DNA from: Chromatiales bacterium
GTDB lineage: Bacteria > Pseudomonadota > Gammaproteobacteria > Steroidobacterales > GCA-2729495
NCBI GenBank assembly: GCA_020831895.1
Contig: JAFIFS010000046.1
Span: forward strand, 38,526-102,525
Direction of reading: 5' to 3'
DNA length: 64,000 nt
In this document: one piece after another, positions 51,482-61,014 of the stretch
How the letters are laid out: each line of letters begins with the position of its first letter
Position numbering within the stretch: position 1 is the first letter of the stretch
Made by a program: the position numbers and the translations under genes
The notes under the pieces: model-generated
What the model saw: the letters and a program-made list of their open reading frames with translations, nothing else
What the model was told of the DNA's origin: nothing
Database searches by the model: none

Positions 51482-54274
51482 ATGGAGGACTCCGGCGCAG
51501 GCCGTGGGCTCGCGGGCGAGGCGCTTGTCCGCAACACGACCTGCTACATGTGCGCATGTCGCTGCGGCATCCGTGTCCACCTGCGGGATGGCCGGGTCGC
51601 CTACATCGACGGCAACCGCGATCACCCGGTCAACCGCGGGGTCATCTGCGGGAAGGGCGCGGCGGGCGTCCGCCAGCAATACTCCCCGGCGCGGCTGACG
51701 ACGCCCCTGCTGCGCACGGGTCCGCGGGGCAGCGGCGAGTTCCGCCAGGTCAGCTGGGACGAAGCACTGGAGATCGCGAGCGGATGGCTTGGCGATGCGC
51801 GGCGTACGGACCCCCGCAAGCTTGCCTTCTTCACCGGACGCGACCAGTCACAGGCCCTCACGGGCTGGTGGGCGGGGCAGTTCGGCACGCCCAACTATGC
51901 GGCGCACGGCGGCTTCTGCTCGGTCAACATGGCTGCGGCCGGCCAGTACACCTTCGGCGGCTCCTTCTGGGAGTTCAGCGAGCCTGACTGGGCCCATACC
52001 CGCTACTTCATGATGTTCGGCGTGGCCGAAGACCATGCCTCGAACCCGCTGAAGATCGGCCTCGGAGAGCTCAAGGGCCGCGGTGTGAAGGTGACGGCGG
52101 TGAACCCGGTGCGCACCGGGTACGCCGCGATCGCGGACGAGTGGCTGGGGATCCGGCCGGGGACTGACGGGCTCTTCATCGGCGCGCTGCTGCACGAGCT
52201 GCTGCGCACGCAGCGCGTCGACATCGACTACCTGCTCCGCTACACGAACGCCGGCTGGCTAGTGATCAGTGATCCGGGTGCAGCGGACGACGGGCTGTTC
52301 GCCCGGGACAGCGACGGGACCACGCTGGCCGGCGAGCCGGGTGGCGGGGTCCTGCCGTCGAACCGGCCAGGCATAAAGCCCGCGCTTCACGGCCGGTTCC
52401 GGCTCGCGGACGGGCGCGAGGCCGTCCCCGTGTTCGAGCTGATCGCCCGCCGCTACCTGGCAGACGCCTGGTCACCCGATACAGTCGCCGCCCGCACGGG
52501 CATCCCGGGTGATGTCACGCGGCGTATCGCGGCAGAGCTCGCGAACGCAGCCTTCGACCAGTCCGTCGAACTGCCCGTCGCATGGACCGACTGGACCGGG
52601 CAGCGGCACGACAGCATGATCGGGCGCCCGGTCTCGATGCACGCGATGCGGGGTATCGCGGCACACGCGAATGGCTTCCAGACCTGCCGCCTGCTGCACC
52701 TGCTACAGATCTTCCTGGGCTCCATCGATGCGCCCGGTGGCTTCCTGTACCGGCCACCCTGCCCCAAGCCCGTGGCGCCAAATCAGCGCCCGGCTGGCAA
52801 GCCGGACGAGATCAGGCCCGGCCAGCCGCTGCCCGGACCGCTGCTGGGCTACCCGCAGGGCCCGGAGGACCTGCTCATCGATGCGGCGGGGCGGCCCCAG
52901 CGCATCGACAAGGCCTACTCCTGGGAGGCTCCGCTGGCAGCGCATGGCCTGCTGCACATGGTGATCAGCAATGCAGCGGCTCATGACCCCTACCCCGTGG
53001 AGGTGCTGCTCCTGTACATGGCCAACATGGCCTGGAATTCAGCCATGAACACAGCCGGCACGATCGAGCAGCTGACCGCGAAAAATGAGGACGGCAGCTA
53101 CCGGATCCCGAAGATCATCTATGCCGACACCTTCAACTCCGAGATGGTGTCCTATGCCGACCTGGTGCTCCCGGACACCACGTACCTCGAGCGCTGGGAC
53201 TGCATCTCGCTGCTGGACCGCCCGATCTCCCAGTCGCATGCGGCAGCGGACGCCATTCGCCAGCCGGTCGTCAGGCCCGAGCACGACGTGCGGCCTTTCC
53301 AGGACGTTCTGCTGGACCTCGGCGTCAGGCTGGGCCTGCCGGGCCTCGTCCGTCGAGACGGCAGCGCCCGCTACCCGGGTGGCTACGCGGATTACATGGT
53401 CAACCACGAGCGTGCGCCGGGCATCGGGCCACTTGCGGGCTGGCGTGGCGCGAATGGCACGGAGCATGGTCGCGGAGCTGCAAACCCCGGGCAGCTGCAG
53501 CGATATATCGAGGCCGGCTGTTTCTGGCAGCACGAACTCCCGCCCGGCCAAAGCTACTTCCGCCATGCCAACCGTGACTACCTGGACTGGGCGCGACACA
53601 TGGGCTTCATCGAGAACGCAGACCCCATCGTGTTCCAGCTTTACTCCGAGACGCTGCAGAAGTTCCGTCTCGCGGCCGAGGGACATGGGCCCGTCCCGAC
53701 TCCCGGGCAGTGGCGTCAGCGGATCGCCCAGGCTTTCGATCCGCTGCCGTTCTGGTATCCGTCGGCCAGCGACGACCAGGCCTATCCTTTCCACGCGATC
53801 ACCCAGCGGCCGATGGCGATGTACCACTCCTGGCATTCCCAGAACGCGTGGTTGCGGCAGATTCATGGCGACAACCGACTGTGCATAGCGCGCGAAGCCG
53901 CGGCATCGATCGGCCTCGAAGACGGCGACTGGGCGTGGATCAGCAGCCCGACGGGGCGCATCCGGGCGCGGGTGCGTCTCGTAGATGGCGTGCAGCCCGA
54001 TACGGTATGGACATGGAACGCGATTGGCAAGCGGGCCGGCGCCTGGGGTCTCGACACGGATGCACCGGAAGCGCAGCTGGGCTTCCTGCTGAACCACCTG
54101 ATACCGGAAATCCATCCGGACGCGGGAAGCCAGCGACTGTCCAACAGCGACCCGGTGACCGGGCAGGCAGCCTGGTATGACCTGAAGGTCAGCATCACGC
54201 GAGCGGAGCCGGGCGGCCGGAGCGAACCCGTGTTCGAGCCCATCAGCCTCACGCTGCCGGGAAGTACATCGTGA
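51482..54274 (+). CDS. soeA: Sulfite dehydrogenase (quinone), molybdopterin subunit SoeA
   Basis: Molybdenum bis-MGD oxidoreductase of the complex iron-sulfur family, 930 aa. The N-terminal [4Fe-4S] site is CYMCACRCG, with a fourth Cys in VICGKG. The probable Mo ligand is the Cys in AHGGFCSVNMAAAG. There is no twin-arginine signal, so the active site faces the cytosol, as in SoeABC of Allochromatium and unlike exported PsrA or DmsA. With SoeB and a DmsC-like anchor it should oxidise sulfite to sulfate and reduce quinone. GTG 51479 directly precedes ATG 51482. A tetrathionate- or polysulfide-reductase relative is the main alternative. Confidence 0.82.
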   Translation: MEDSGAGRGLAGEALVRNTTCYMCACRCGIRVHLRDGRVAYIDGNRDHPVNRGVICGKGAAGVRQQYSPARLTTPLLRTGPRGSGEFRQVSWDEALEIASGWLGDARRTDPRKLAFFTGRDQSQALTGWWAGQFGTPNYAAHGGFCSVNMAAAGQYTFGGSFWEFSEPDWAHTRYFMMFGVAEDHASNPLKIGLGELKGRGVKVTAVNPVRTGYAAIADEWLGIRPGTDGLFIGALLHELLRTQRVDIDYLLRYTNAGWLVISDPGAADDGLFARDSDGTTLAGEPGGGVLPSNRPGIKPALHGRFRLADGREAVPVFELIARRYLADAWSPDTVAARTGIPGDVTRRIAAELANAAFDQSVELPVAWTDWTGQRHDSMIGRPVSMHAMRGIAAHANGFQTCRLLHLLQIFLGSIDAPGGFLYRPPCPKPVAPNQRPAGKPDEIRPGQPLPGPLLGYPQGPEDLLIDAAGRPQRIDKAYSWEAPLAAHGLLHMVISNAAAHDPYPVEVLLLYMANMAWNSAMNTAGTIEQLTAKNEDGSYRIPKIIYADTFNSEMVSYADLVLPDTTYLERWDCISLLDRPISQSHAAADAIRQPVVRPEHDVRPFQDVLLDLGVRLGLPGLVRRDGSARYPGGYADYMVNHERAPGIGPLAGWRGANGTEHGRGAANPGQLQRYIEAGCFWQHELPPGQSYFRHANRDYLDWARHMGFIENADPIVFQLYSETLQKFRLAAEGHGPVPTPGQWRQRIAQAFDPLPFWYPSASDDQAYPFHAITQRPMAMYHSWHSQNAWLRQIHGDNRLCIAREAAASIGLEDGDWAWISSPTGRIRARVRLVDGVQPDTVWTWNAIGKRAGAWGLDTDAPEAQLGFLLNHLIPEIHPDAGSQRLSNSDPVTGQAAWYDLKVSITRAEPGGRSEPVFEPISLTLPGSTS

Positions 54275-55017
54275 CTGCAATACCACCCGGAGGCCAGCGC
54301 AAGCTTGGCCTCGTGATCGACCTCGATACCTGCGTGGGTTGCCAGGCCTGCGTCACCAGCTGCAAGGCGTGGAACGATGGCGGAGCCTACGGCCCCCTGC
54401 AGGACCTCGACACGCAAGGAGCCGACCCGCATGGGCCCTGGCTGAACCGGGTCCACAGCTACGAGGATGGTGTGGGCGCCGAGGGCAGGACGGTGCACTT
54501 TCCGCGCTCGTGCCTGCATTGCGAGCAGCCCGAATGCGTGACCGTCTGCCCGACGGGAGCGTCTTACAAGCGCGCCGAGGACGGCATCGTGCTCGTCAAC
54601 CCGGACACCTGCATCGGCTGCAAGCTCTGCGCCTGGGCCTGTCCCTACGGCGCCCGGGAATACGACGAGCTGGCTGGCGTCATGCGCAAGTGCACGCTGT
54701 GCGTGGACCGGATCTACGACACCTCGCTGCCGGAAGAGGACCGGGTCCCGGCCTGCGTACGCGCCTGCCCGACCGGCGCGCGTCATTTCGGTGACCTCGG
54801 GGATCCAGAGAGCGCCGTGAGCCAGCTCGTGGCAGAGCGGGGCGGCCTGCCGCTGATGCCGGAACTCGGGTACCAGCCCGTGAACCGCTACCTCCCCCCG
54901 CGCGAGCGCCGCAACATTCAGGGTCAGGCAGAACCGGTCGAGCCCACCGCACCCGCCGGCGCGCCGCCAGCGATCGATCGACTGTTCGGCTGGGTCGACC
55001 GCATGCTGTCGGACTGA
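54271..55017 (+). CDS. soeB: Sulfite dehydrogenase iron-sulfur subunit SoeB
   Basis: Ferredoxin-like electron-transfer subunit, 248 aa, from GTG 54271 (four-base overlap with soeA). Cys groups for four [4Fe-4S] clusters are present: CVGCQACVTSCKAW, SCLHCEQPECVTVCPTG, CIGCKLCAWACPYG, and CTLCVDR with CVRACPTGARHFG. There is no signal peptide, consistent with a cytosol-facing complex. About 60 C-terminal residues lie beyond the last cluster. Confidence 0.87.
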   Translation: MTAIPPGGQRKLGLVIDLDTCVGCQACVTSCKAWNDGGAYGPLQDLDTQGADPHGPWLNRVHSYEDGVGAEGRTVHFPRSCLHCEQPECVTVCPTGASYKRAEDGIVLVNPDTCIGCKLCAWACPYGAREYDELAGVMRKCTLCVDRIYDTSLPEEDRVPACVRACPTGARHFGDLGDPESAVSQLVAERGGLPLMPELGYQPVNRYLPPRERRNIQGQAEPVEPTAPAGAPPAIDRLFGWVDRMLSD

Positions 55018-55967
55018 TGCATCCCGCCTACTCCGTCATCCTGTTCACGACGATGTCAGGCGCGGGATACGGGCTGCTGGCCCTGCTCGGCCTGCTCGGT
55101 CCGGCCGGTGTGCTGCCCACCGGCACCGGCTTCGCCGCGGCGGGGTTCCTGCTGGCCGGTGGACTGGTCACCGTTGGCCTGCTGGCCTCGACTTTCCACC
55201 TCGGCCAGCCCCGCCGGGCATGGCGGGCGTTCTCGCAGTGGCGGAGCTCCTGGCTCTCGCGCGAGGCTGTACTGGCCGCGCTGGCCTACCTGCCTGGAAC
55301 ACTGTTCGCGGGCGCGTGGATCGGTCTCGGCCTGCGCCCGGCCTGGCTGGGCGCGCTCACGGCCGCGACTGCGCTGGCGACCGTGGTCTCCACCGGCATG
55401 ATCTATGGCTCACTGAAGACCATCCCGCGCTGGCATCACTGGCTCACGACGCCGGTCTACCTGCTGCTGGGGCTGGCGAGCGGCGCACTGCTGCTCAGCA
55501 TGCTCGTCGCATTCCAGGGGCCTGTGCCGGCTTGGCTGCCCTTGCTGGTACTGGTGCTGCTGCTGCTGGGCGCCGGCGCCAAGCTTGCCTGGTGGCGGGC
55601 CGCGGACGGGCTGGGGCTGCCCGCGACAGCTGCAAGTGCAACCGGGCTGTCGGGCCCGATCAGCACGCTGGACCCGCCACATACGCAGCTGAACTTCGTC
55701 CAGCGCGAGATGGGCTATGCCGTGGGTCGGCGGCATGCCCGCCGGCTGCGCCAGCTGGCCGGTCTGGGTGCCGGCCTGGCCGGCCTGCTGATGCTGCCGC
55801 TGCTCGCGGGCTGGCCGGCGCTCTGGGCCTGGGCGCTCGGAGCGCTGCTGGTCGCCTGGGGCGCACTGCTGGTCGAGCGCTGGCTGTTCTTTGCCGAGGC
55901 AGAACACGTCGTCGTGCTCTACTACGGGGGATCCACGCAGGAGGCTGGCTGCCGGGGCGGCGGGTAA
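55017..55967 (+). CDS. soeC: Sulfite dehydrogenase membrane anchor SoeC (DmsC family)
   Basis: Membrane subunit of 316 aa with about eight helices, of the DmsC/NrfD type that takes up quinone electrons. Family-like segments are STFHLGQPRRAWRAFSQWRSSWLSREAV (about 59-86) and LNFVQREMGYAVGRRHARRLR. It starts at the A of the soeB stop (TGATG). The end is followed by a hairpin-rich stretch before tRNA-Ser. Confidence 0.87.
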   Translation: MHPAYSVILFTTMSGAGYGLLALLGLLGPAGVLPTGTGFAAAGFLLAGGLVTVGLLASTFHLGQPRRAWRAFSQWRSSWLSREAVLAALAYLPGTLFAGAWIGLGLRPAWLGALTAATALATVVSTGMIYGSLKTIPRWHHWLTTPVYLLLGLASGALLLSMLVAFQGPVPAWLPLLVLVLLLLGAGAKLAWWRAADGLGLPATAASATGLSGPISTLDPPHTQLNFVQREMGYAVGRRHARRLRQLAGLGAGLAGLLMLPLLAGWPALWAWALGALLVAWGALLVERWLFFAEAEHVVVLYYGGSTQEAGCRGGG

Positions 55968-56198
55968 CGGGAGGGTACTGGCCTCCAGTCCGCCTGGCCA
56001 GCACCAGAAGGGGCCCTTGAGGGGCCATGGAGATTTGTCGGGAGTGAGTGACTCGCGCCCGGGTACGGGCGCTCGCCCCTGCGGGGCGGCCTGCGGCCGT
56101 CCGGTTTCGCTCTGCGAATCCGTCAAACCCGGAGGGGTCTCGGTCTCCAGCCCTGTCCGCCAGTACCAGAAGGGCCCCTCAAGGGGCCCTTCTGGTAC
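55968..56198. other. Hairpin-rich noncoding region between soeC and tRNA-Ser
   Basis: No gene. It holds a partial copy of the tRNA-linked element (55997-56024), a row of four perfect hairpins (56055-56072, 56074-56088, 56088-56098, 56103-56121) and most of a long palindrome (56151-56210). Transcripts from soeC and from tRNA-Ser enter it from opposite sides. Confidence 0.7.
55997..56024. repeat. Degenerate copy of the tRNA-Ser trailer repeat
   Basis: CCAGCACCAGAAGGGGCCCT and the following bases match 56160-56188 at about 25 of 29 positions; a CTCCAG block precedes both copies. The second arm of the palindrome is lost here. Confidence 0.6.
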
Positions 56199-56210
56199 TG
56201 GCGGAGAGGG
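56151..56210. repeat. Long inverted repeat that includes the tRNA-Ser 3' acceptor strand
   Basis: Arms of 28 bases (56151-56178 and 56183-56210), TCAA loop, 27 of 28 positions paired; the inner 19 pairs are perfect. The right arm covers the CCA end, discriminator and 3' acceptor strand of tRNA-Ser. Confidence 0.85.
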
Positions 56211-56289
56211 AGGGATTCGAACCCTCGAAGGACTTTTGATCCTTACTCCCTTAGCAGGGGAGCGCTTTCGACCACTCAGCCACCTCTCC
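56199..56289 (-). tRNA. tRNA-Ser (anticodon GCU), CCA encoded
   Basis: On the minus strand: acceptor GGAGAGG/CCTCTCC, D-arm GCTGAGTGGTCGAAAGCG, anticodon loop CTGCTAA with GCT, a long variable arm (AGTAAGGATCAAAAGTCCTTC region) typical of serine, T-loop GGTTCGAATCC, discriminator G and CCA. Length 91 with CCA. Reads AGC/AGU codons. Sits downstream of csrA as in many Gammaproteobacteria. Confidence 0.97.
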
Positions 56290-56311
56290 GGATCGGGATA
56301 CTGGCGCCGCA

Positions 56312-56324
56312 GGGGCGTGGCCCC
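56312..56324 (-). terminator. Hairpin after csrA
   Basis: GGGGC/GCCCC stem with a three-base loop between csrA and tRNA-Ser, extendable by further pairs. No T-run, so termination is uncertain; it may instead separate or process a csrA-tRNA transcript. Confidence 0.4.
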
Positions 56325-56390
56325 GCAACGGCTGGCGCGGGAGGATAGCAGACCTTGGCGGCGGATGCGCGCCGCCGGGCGGTGTTGCCC

Positions 56391-56597
56391 TCAGTCGGCG
56401 GCCGAGACCTTCGGCAGGGCAGCGCCATTCTGCTGTTCCTTGCAGATGCGCTGGTAGATTTCTTCCCTGTGCACCGCAACGTCCCGTGGTGCCTTGACGC
56501 CGATCCGGACCTGGTTGCCCTTGACCCCCAGCACCGTGATGTCGACGTCATTGCCGATGATCACGCTTTCACCGACCCGCCTGGTCAGGATGAGCAT
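56391..56597 (-). CDS. csrA: Carbon storage regulator CsrA
   Basis: RNA-binding translational regulator, 68 aa. The start [15 protein letters not shown] is invariant in the family and fixes ATG 56597, although the frame is open further upstream. The RNA-binding Arg in the late segment [17 protein letters not shown] is present. It binds GGA motifs in mRNA leaders as a dimer and controls carbon use, motility and biofilm. An AAGGGGA ribosome site precedes the ATG. It lies between alaS and tRNA-Ser, the common gammaproteobacterial place. Confidence 0.97.
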   Translation of the reverse strand: MLILTRRVGESVIIGNDVDITVLGVKGNQVRIGVKAPRDVAVHREEIYQRICKEQQNGAALPKVSAAD

Positions 56598-56688
56598 GGC
56601 TGTCCCCTTCCCCGCCGGTGTGTTTGATGTAGGTGTTGACGGACGCGTTTCCCGCAAGCCCGATCCGGTACCGGCCACCGGCGTCCCG

Positions 56689-56694
56689 ATCATA
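56689..56694 (-). promoter_or_regulatory. Putative -10 element of csrA
   Basis: TATGAT on the minus strand, about 92 bases before the csrA ATG; no good -35 is visible. Confidence 0.35.
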
Positions 56695-56703
56695 ACCCCC
56701 TGA

Positions 56704-56723
56704 AACGGCGAAGACCAGCCGTT
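56704..56723 (-). terminator. Hairpin after alaS
   Basis: AACGGC/GCCGTT stem with an eight-base loop, 40 bases after the alaS stop and just ahead of the csrA -10. No T-run follows. Confidence 0.4.
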
Positions 56724-56762
56724 CCGGCCAGGGCAGCGAAGCTGATGCCCTGGGGACCGGGA

Positions 56763-59369
56763 TCAGGCCAGGCGCTGGCCGACCAGCTGCGCAACGCCCG
56801 CCAGCGCCTGGTCCAGCGCAGCGGGCTCCGTGCCGCCGGCCTGGGCGAAATCTGCCCGGCCGCCACCCCGACCACCGACACCCCGGGCCACCTCGGCGAT
56901 CAGCTCTCCGGCACGTATCCTGCCGGTCAGGTCGCTGGTAACGCCGGCCGCGAGCCGGACCTTGCCGTCGCTCGTGGCACAGCCAAGCAGGACGATGCCG
57001 CTGCCGAGACGGTCCTTCATGCGGTCAACGGTCTCGCGCAGGGTGCGGGCATCCGTGTCGTCGTCGAGCCTGCTGGCCAGCAAGCGAATACCTGCTACCT
57101 CGCTGGCCTCGCTAGCCAGGTCGCGCCCGCCGGCCCCGGAGGCCAGGCGGGCCTTGAGCTGCTGCAGCTCACGCTCGAGGCTGCGAGACTGCTCGAGCAA
57201 CTGCCGCATCCGGCCCTCGAGCTCCGCCGGGCTAGTGCGCAGCATCGAGGCCAGGCTCTCGAGCGCCTGGCCCGCCTGCCTGACTTCAGCCAGTGCGCGT
57301 TCGCCCGTGACCGCCTCGATCCGGCGTATGCCGGCCGCAATGCCGGACTCGCCGATGATCCGGAACAGACCGATATCGCCAGCCCGCCTCACGTGGGTGC
57401 CACCACAAAGCTCGGTCGAGAAATCACCCAGCGACAGCACGCGCACCTCGTCACCATATTTCTCGCCGAACAGCGCGACGGCACCGGCAGCCACTGCATC
57501 CTCATAGGACATGGTCCGTGTCCGCGCCTCGGCATTGGCGCGGATTTCCTGGTTTACCCGCTGCTCGATCCGGTCGAGTTCCTCCAGGGTCACCGCCTGG
57601 AAGTGGGAGAAATCAAAGCGCAACCGGTCCGCACTGACCAGGGAGCCTTTCTGAACCACGTGTACACCCAGCACCTCGCGCAGGGCAGCGTGGAGCAGAT
57701 GTGTCGCGCTATGGTTGAGCATCGTCGCCTCACGCGTCGAGGCATCGACGCGGGCTACCACGCGGTCACCGACAGCCAGTTCACCGGACTCGAGACGGCC
57801 TGCGTGCAGGTGGGCATCACCCGCCTTCTGGGTGTCCTCGACGATGAAGCGCAGGCCGCTGGCCTCGAGCTGGCCGCGGTCGCCCACCTGGCCGCCACTC
57901 TCGGCATAGAACGGAGTACGGTCCAGGATGACCCCACCGGACTCCCCGGCGGCGAGCCGGTCCACAGCGACGCCCTCGCGCAGCAGGCCGCTCACCCTGG
58001 CCTCGGAGACCAGATGCTGGTAGCCGCAGAACTCGCTGCTCAGGTCAAGGTCGGGCGAGGCTCCGGCATGCACGGAGAAGCGGCTCGCGGCACGGGCTCT
58101 CGCGCGCTGCGCGGCCATCGCCTGCTCAAAGCCCGCCTCGTCGATCGAAACCCCACGTGCGCGCGCAACATCGGCGGTCAGATCGGCAGGAAAGCCGTAG
58201 GTATCGTAGAGACGGAACACGAGATCACCGGGCAGCACGGCGCTGCCGGCAGCCGATAGCGCCTCCTCTAGAATTCGCATGCCCTGTGCCAGGGTCTCGG
58301 CGAAGCGTTGCTCCTCGATCAGCAGCACGCGTTCCACATGCGACCGGGCGGCCTCCAGTTCCGGGTAGGCATCGCCCATCTCCCGGGCGAGCGGGCCCAC
58401 GAGCTGGTGAAAGAACGGCTCGGTGACGCCCAGCTCATGCCCGTGACGCAGTGCGCGCCGGATGATCCGCCGCAACACGTAGCCGCGTCCCTCGTTGCCC
58501 GGCAGTACGCCATCGGTGACCAGGAACGCGGCGGACCGGATATGGTCCGCGATGACACGCAGCGAGCTGGCATAACGGTCGGCGCAGCCGGTCACCCGGG
58601 CCGCGGCCTCTGTCAGGCTGCGAAACAGGTCGATCTCGTAATTGCTGTGAACGCCCTGCATCACTGCGGCGATCCGCTCCAGGCCCATGCCCGTGTCGAC
58701 CGAGGGTGCGGGCAGCGGGGCCAGTGACCCGTCGGCAGAGCGATCGTACTGCATGAAGACCAGGTTCCATATCTCGACATAGCGATCCCCGTCCTCGTCA
58801 GGCGAGCCTGGTGGGCCACCTGCCACGGACTCGCCGTGATCGTAGAAGATCTCGCTGCATGGGCCGCAGGGGCCGGTATCGCCCATGGCCCAGAAGTTCG
58901 ATGCCTCACCCAGCCGGGCAAAGCGTCCAGGATCCACCCCCACTTCCTCCAGCCAGATGCGTGCGGCCTCGTCGTCGTCCCTGTAGACCGTGACCCAGAG
59001 CCGTTCAGCAGGGATCCCGAGTTCCTCGGTGATGAAGGACCAGGCCAGGCGTATTGCTTCCTGCTTGAAATAGTCACCGAAGCTGAAGTTGCCCAGCATC
59101 TCGAAGAACGTGTGGTGACGGGCGGTGTAGCCCACGTTCTCGAGGTCGTTGTGCTTGCCGCCAGCACGGACACAGCGCTGGACGCTCGCGGCCCGCGTGT
59201 AGCTGCGGGATTCGCGGCCAAGGAACACGTCCTTGAACGGCACCATGCCGGCATTCGTGAACAGAAGGGTAGGGTCGTTGCCCGGGACCAGCGGGGCGCT
59301 GGGCACGACCTTGTGGCCGTGGCGGGCGAAATAGTCCAGGAAGCGCTGGCGCAGCGTGGCGGTGTCCAT
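56763..59369 (-). CDS. alaS: Alanyl-tRNA synthetase
   Basis: Class II synthetase, 868 aa from ATG 59369, close to the 876 aa of E. coli. It charges tRNA-Ala and edits mischarged Ser and Gly. The start [19 protein letters not shown] is standard; the frame continues upstream but not as protein. Visible sites are [14 protein letters not shown], the catalytic [17 protein letters not shown], the editing-site [16 protein letters not shown] and CGGTHV, and the C-terminal [15 protein letters not shown] of the C-Ala domain. It follows recX after 49 bases on the same strand. Confidence 0.98.
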   Translation of the reverse strand: MDTATLRQRFLDYFARHGHKVVPSAPLVPGNDPTLLFTNAGMVPFKDVFLGRESRSYTRAASVQRCVRAGGKHNDLENVGYTARHHTFFEMLGNFSFGDYFKQEAIRLAWSFITEELGIPAERLWVTVYRDDDEAARIWLEEVGVDPGRFARLGEASNFWAMGDTGPCGPCSEIFYDHGESVAGGPPGSPDEDGDRYVEIWNLVFMQYDRSADGSLAPLPAPSVDTGMGLERIAAVMQGVHSNYEIDLFRSLTEAAARVTGCADRYASSLRVIADHIRSAAFLVTDGVLPGNEGRGYVLRRIIRRALRHGHELGVTEPFFHQLVGPLAREMGDAYPELEAARSHVERVLLIEEQRFAETLAQGMRILEEALSAAGSAVLPGDLVFRLYDTYGFPADLTADVARARGVSIDEAGFEQAMAAQRARARAASRFSVHAGASPDLDLSSEFCGYQHLVSEARVSGLLREGVAVDRLAAGESGGVILDRTPFYAESGGQVGDRGQLEASGLRFIVEDTQKAGDAHLHAGRLESGELAVGDRVVARVDASTREATMLNHSATHLLHAALREVLGVHVVQKGSLVSADRLRFDFSHFQAVTLEELDRIEQRVNQEIRANAEARTRTMSYEDAVAAGAVALFGEKYGDEVRVLSLGDFSTELCGGTHVRRAGDIGLFRIIGESGIAAGIRRIEAVTGERALAEVRQAGQALESLASMLRTSPAELEGRMRQLLEQSRSLERELQQLKARLASGAGGRDLASEASEVAGIRLLASRLDDDTDARTLRETVDRMKDRLGSGIVLLGCATSDGKVRLAAGVTSDLTGRIRAGELIAEVARGVGGRGGGRADFAQAGGTEPAALDQALAGVAQLVGQRLA

Positions 59370-59418
59370 CCGGTTTCCAATCTGGCGTGACCTGGAGCGG
59401 GTCCAGGTGGTTGTCGTT

Positions 59419-59955
59419 TCAGTACTCTTCTTCGCTGGCAAAGCGGGCCAGCGCAGCGTACACCTGCTCACCCGTGAACCCGCGCTGGGCGAGGAAACGC
59501 GCCTGGCGCGCTTTCTCACGCTGGTCACGCGGGCTTGCTGCCCCAAAGCGCCGCTCCCGGACGCGACGGGCCCGCTCTATCCAGGCCGCCGCCGGGTCAT
59601 CGAGCATCGCGGACAGCAGGGACTCGTCTATCCCGCGGCTCCGGAGTTCGGCCGCTATGCGCAGCGGCCCCTGCCCGCGACTGGTGCGGCTGCGCACGAA
59701 CGCCTCCGCAAAGCGTTCGTCACACTGCAGGCCCTCCCGGCGAAGCCCATCGACGACAGTCCGGACTTCCTGCGGCTCGTATCCCCGCGCCTCGAGTCGC
59801 GATGCAAGCTCAGCGGCGGAATACTCCCGGCGGGCCAGCAGGTCGAACGCGGCCTGGCGGGCACTGCGGCGGGCAGGCTGTGCAGGCCCGGCACCCAGGT
59901 CCCGTGCGTCAGGCCTCAGCGGCAGTGGAATCCGCCTCGACGCTGCCTGCGGCAC
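59419..59955 (-). CDS. recX: RecA regulator RecX
   Basis: RecX modulates RecA filaments. Three-helix repeats are seen in [25 protein letters not shown], then [43 protein letters not shown]. The start is uncertain. No ATG lies near the end of recA, and the best in-frame candidate is GTG 59955, which gives 178 aa and overlaps the end of recA by 47 bases. A CTG shortly after the recA stop would give a product of more usual RecX length (about 155). It is translated from the recA transcript. Confidence 0.88.
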   Translation of the reverse strand: MPQAASRRIPLPLRPDARDLGAGPAQPARRSARQAAFDLLARREYSAAELASRLEARGYEPQEVRTVVDGLRREGLQCDERFAEAFVRSRTSRGQGPLRIAAELRSRGIDESLLSAMLDDPAAAWIERARRVRERRFGAASPRDQREKARQARFLAQRGFTGEQVYAALARFASEEEY

Positions 59956-60955
59956 CGCCCTGCGGCAGGAGCAGCCCACGGAGCTTCTGTTCGATCTCCT
60001 CGGCAGACTCCGGGTGGCTGGCCAGCCAGTCGCGGGCGTTCTCGCGGCCTTGGCCAATCCGCTCGTCCCCGTAGCTGTACCAGGCGCCGGCCTTGTTCAC
60101 GATGCCATGCTTGATGCCGAGGTCGAGGATCTCGCCATGGCGCGAGATGCCCTGGTTGTAGAGGATCTCGAACTCCGCGATCCGGAACGGGGGTGCAACC
60201 TTGTTCTTGACTACCTTGACACGGGTCTGGTTGCCGATCACCTCGTCACCGCGCTTGATCGACCCGATCCGGCGGATATCCAGGCGCACAGAGGCGTAGA
60301 ACTTGAGGGCATTGCCGCCCGTCGTGGTCTCCGGGCTGCCAAACATGACGCCAATCTTCATCCGGATCTGGTTGATGAAGATCACGATCGTGTTCGAGCG
60401 CTTGATGTTGCCGGTCAGCTTTCGCAGCGCCTGCGACATCAGGCGGGCCTGCAGGCCGACATGGCTGTCCCCCATCTCGCCCTCGATCTCCGCCTTCGGC
60501 GTCAGCGCCGCGACGGAGTCGACCACCACGACATCGACCGCACCGGAACGCACCAGAAGATCGGTGATCTCCAGTGCCTGCTCGCCGGTATCGGGCTGGG
60601 AAACCAGCAGGTCGTCCACGTTCACGCCGAGCTTGCGCGCATAGAGCGGGTCCAGCGCATGCTCGGCATCGACGAAGGCTGCCGTGCCACCCTTGCGCTG
60701 GCACTCGGCGATCACCTGAAGCGTCAGCGTCGTCTTGCCCGAAGACTCGGGCCCGAAAATCTCGACCACACGGCCGCGCGGCAGGCCGCCGATGCCGAGC
60801 GCGACATCGAGGCCCAGGGAGCCGGTCGAAACAGCCTCTATGTCGCGTGCGGCGTCCTCGTCACCTAGGCGCATCACTGAGCCCTTGCCGAACTGGCGCT
60901 CGATCTGGCCCAGTGCGGCGGCCAGTGCCTTTTTCCTGTTCTCGTCCATTGCCAT
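59909..60955 (-). CDS. recA: Recombinase RecA
   Basis: Strand-exchange protein and SOS co-protease, 348 aa. Walker A is GPESSGKTT at about 68-76. Other invariant segments are [48 protein letters not shown] (L1 region), the L2 loop [24 protein letters not shown], and the acidic end. The sequence is standard. Only 59 bases separate its ATG from thpR upstream, and I find no CTGT-N8-ACAG LexA box there, so expression may depend on an internal or upstream promoter. A GGGCCC-GGA-GGGCCC palindrome lies at 60969-60983. Confidence 0.99.
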   Translation of the reverse strand: MAMDENRKKALAAALGQIERQFGKGSVMRLGDEDAARDIEAVSTGSLGLDVALGIGGLPRGRVVEIFGPESSGKTTLTLQVIAECQRKGGTAAFVDAEHALDPLYARKLGVNVDDLLVSQPDTGEQALEITDLLVRSGAVDVVVVDSVAALTPKAEIEGEMGDSHVGLQARLMSQALRKLTGNIKRSNTIVIFINQIRMKIGVMFGSPETTTGGNALKFYASVRLDIRRIGSIKRGDEVIGNQTRVKVVKNKVAPPFRIAEFEILYNQGISRHGEILDLGIKHGIVNKAGAWYSYGDERIGQGRENARDWLASHPESAEEIEQKLRGLLLPQGGAAGSVEADSTAAEA

Positions 60956-60968
60956 CCTGTGCCTGCGC

Positions 60969-60983
60969 GGGCCCGGAGGGCCC
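60969..60983. promoter_or_regulatory. Short palindrome between thpR and recA
   Basis: GGGCCCGGAGGGCCC, six-base arms with a three-base loop, 14 bases before the recA ATG. It could be an attenuating or processing hairpin. Function unknown. Confidence 0.35.
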
Positions 60984-61014
60984 AGGGGTTAGCGGTGTCA
61001 GGCTGCCGATTATT

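Noticed and set aside
55891..56457. Plus-strand open frame of 188 codons running through tRNA-Ser, containing GEGGIRTLEGLL
   Set aside because: This is the antisense translation of tRNA-Ser, a well-known false protein in databases; the tRNA on the minus strand is certain.
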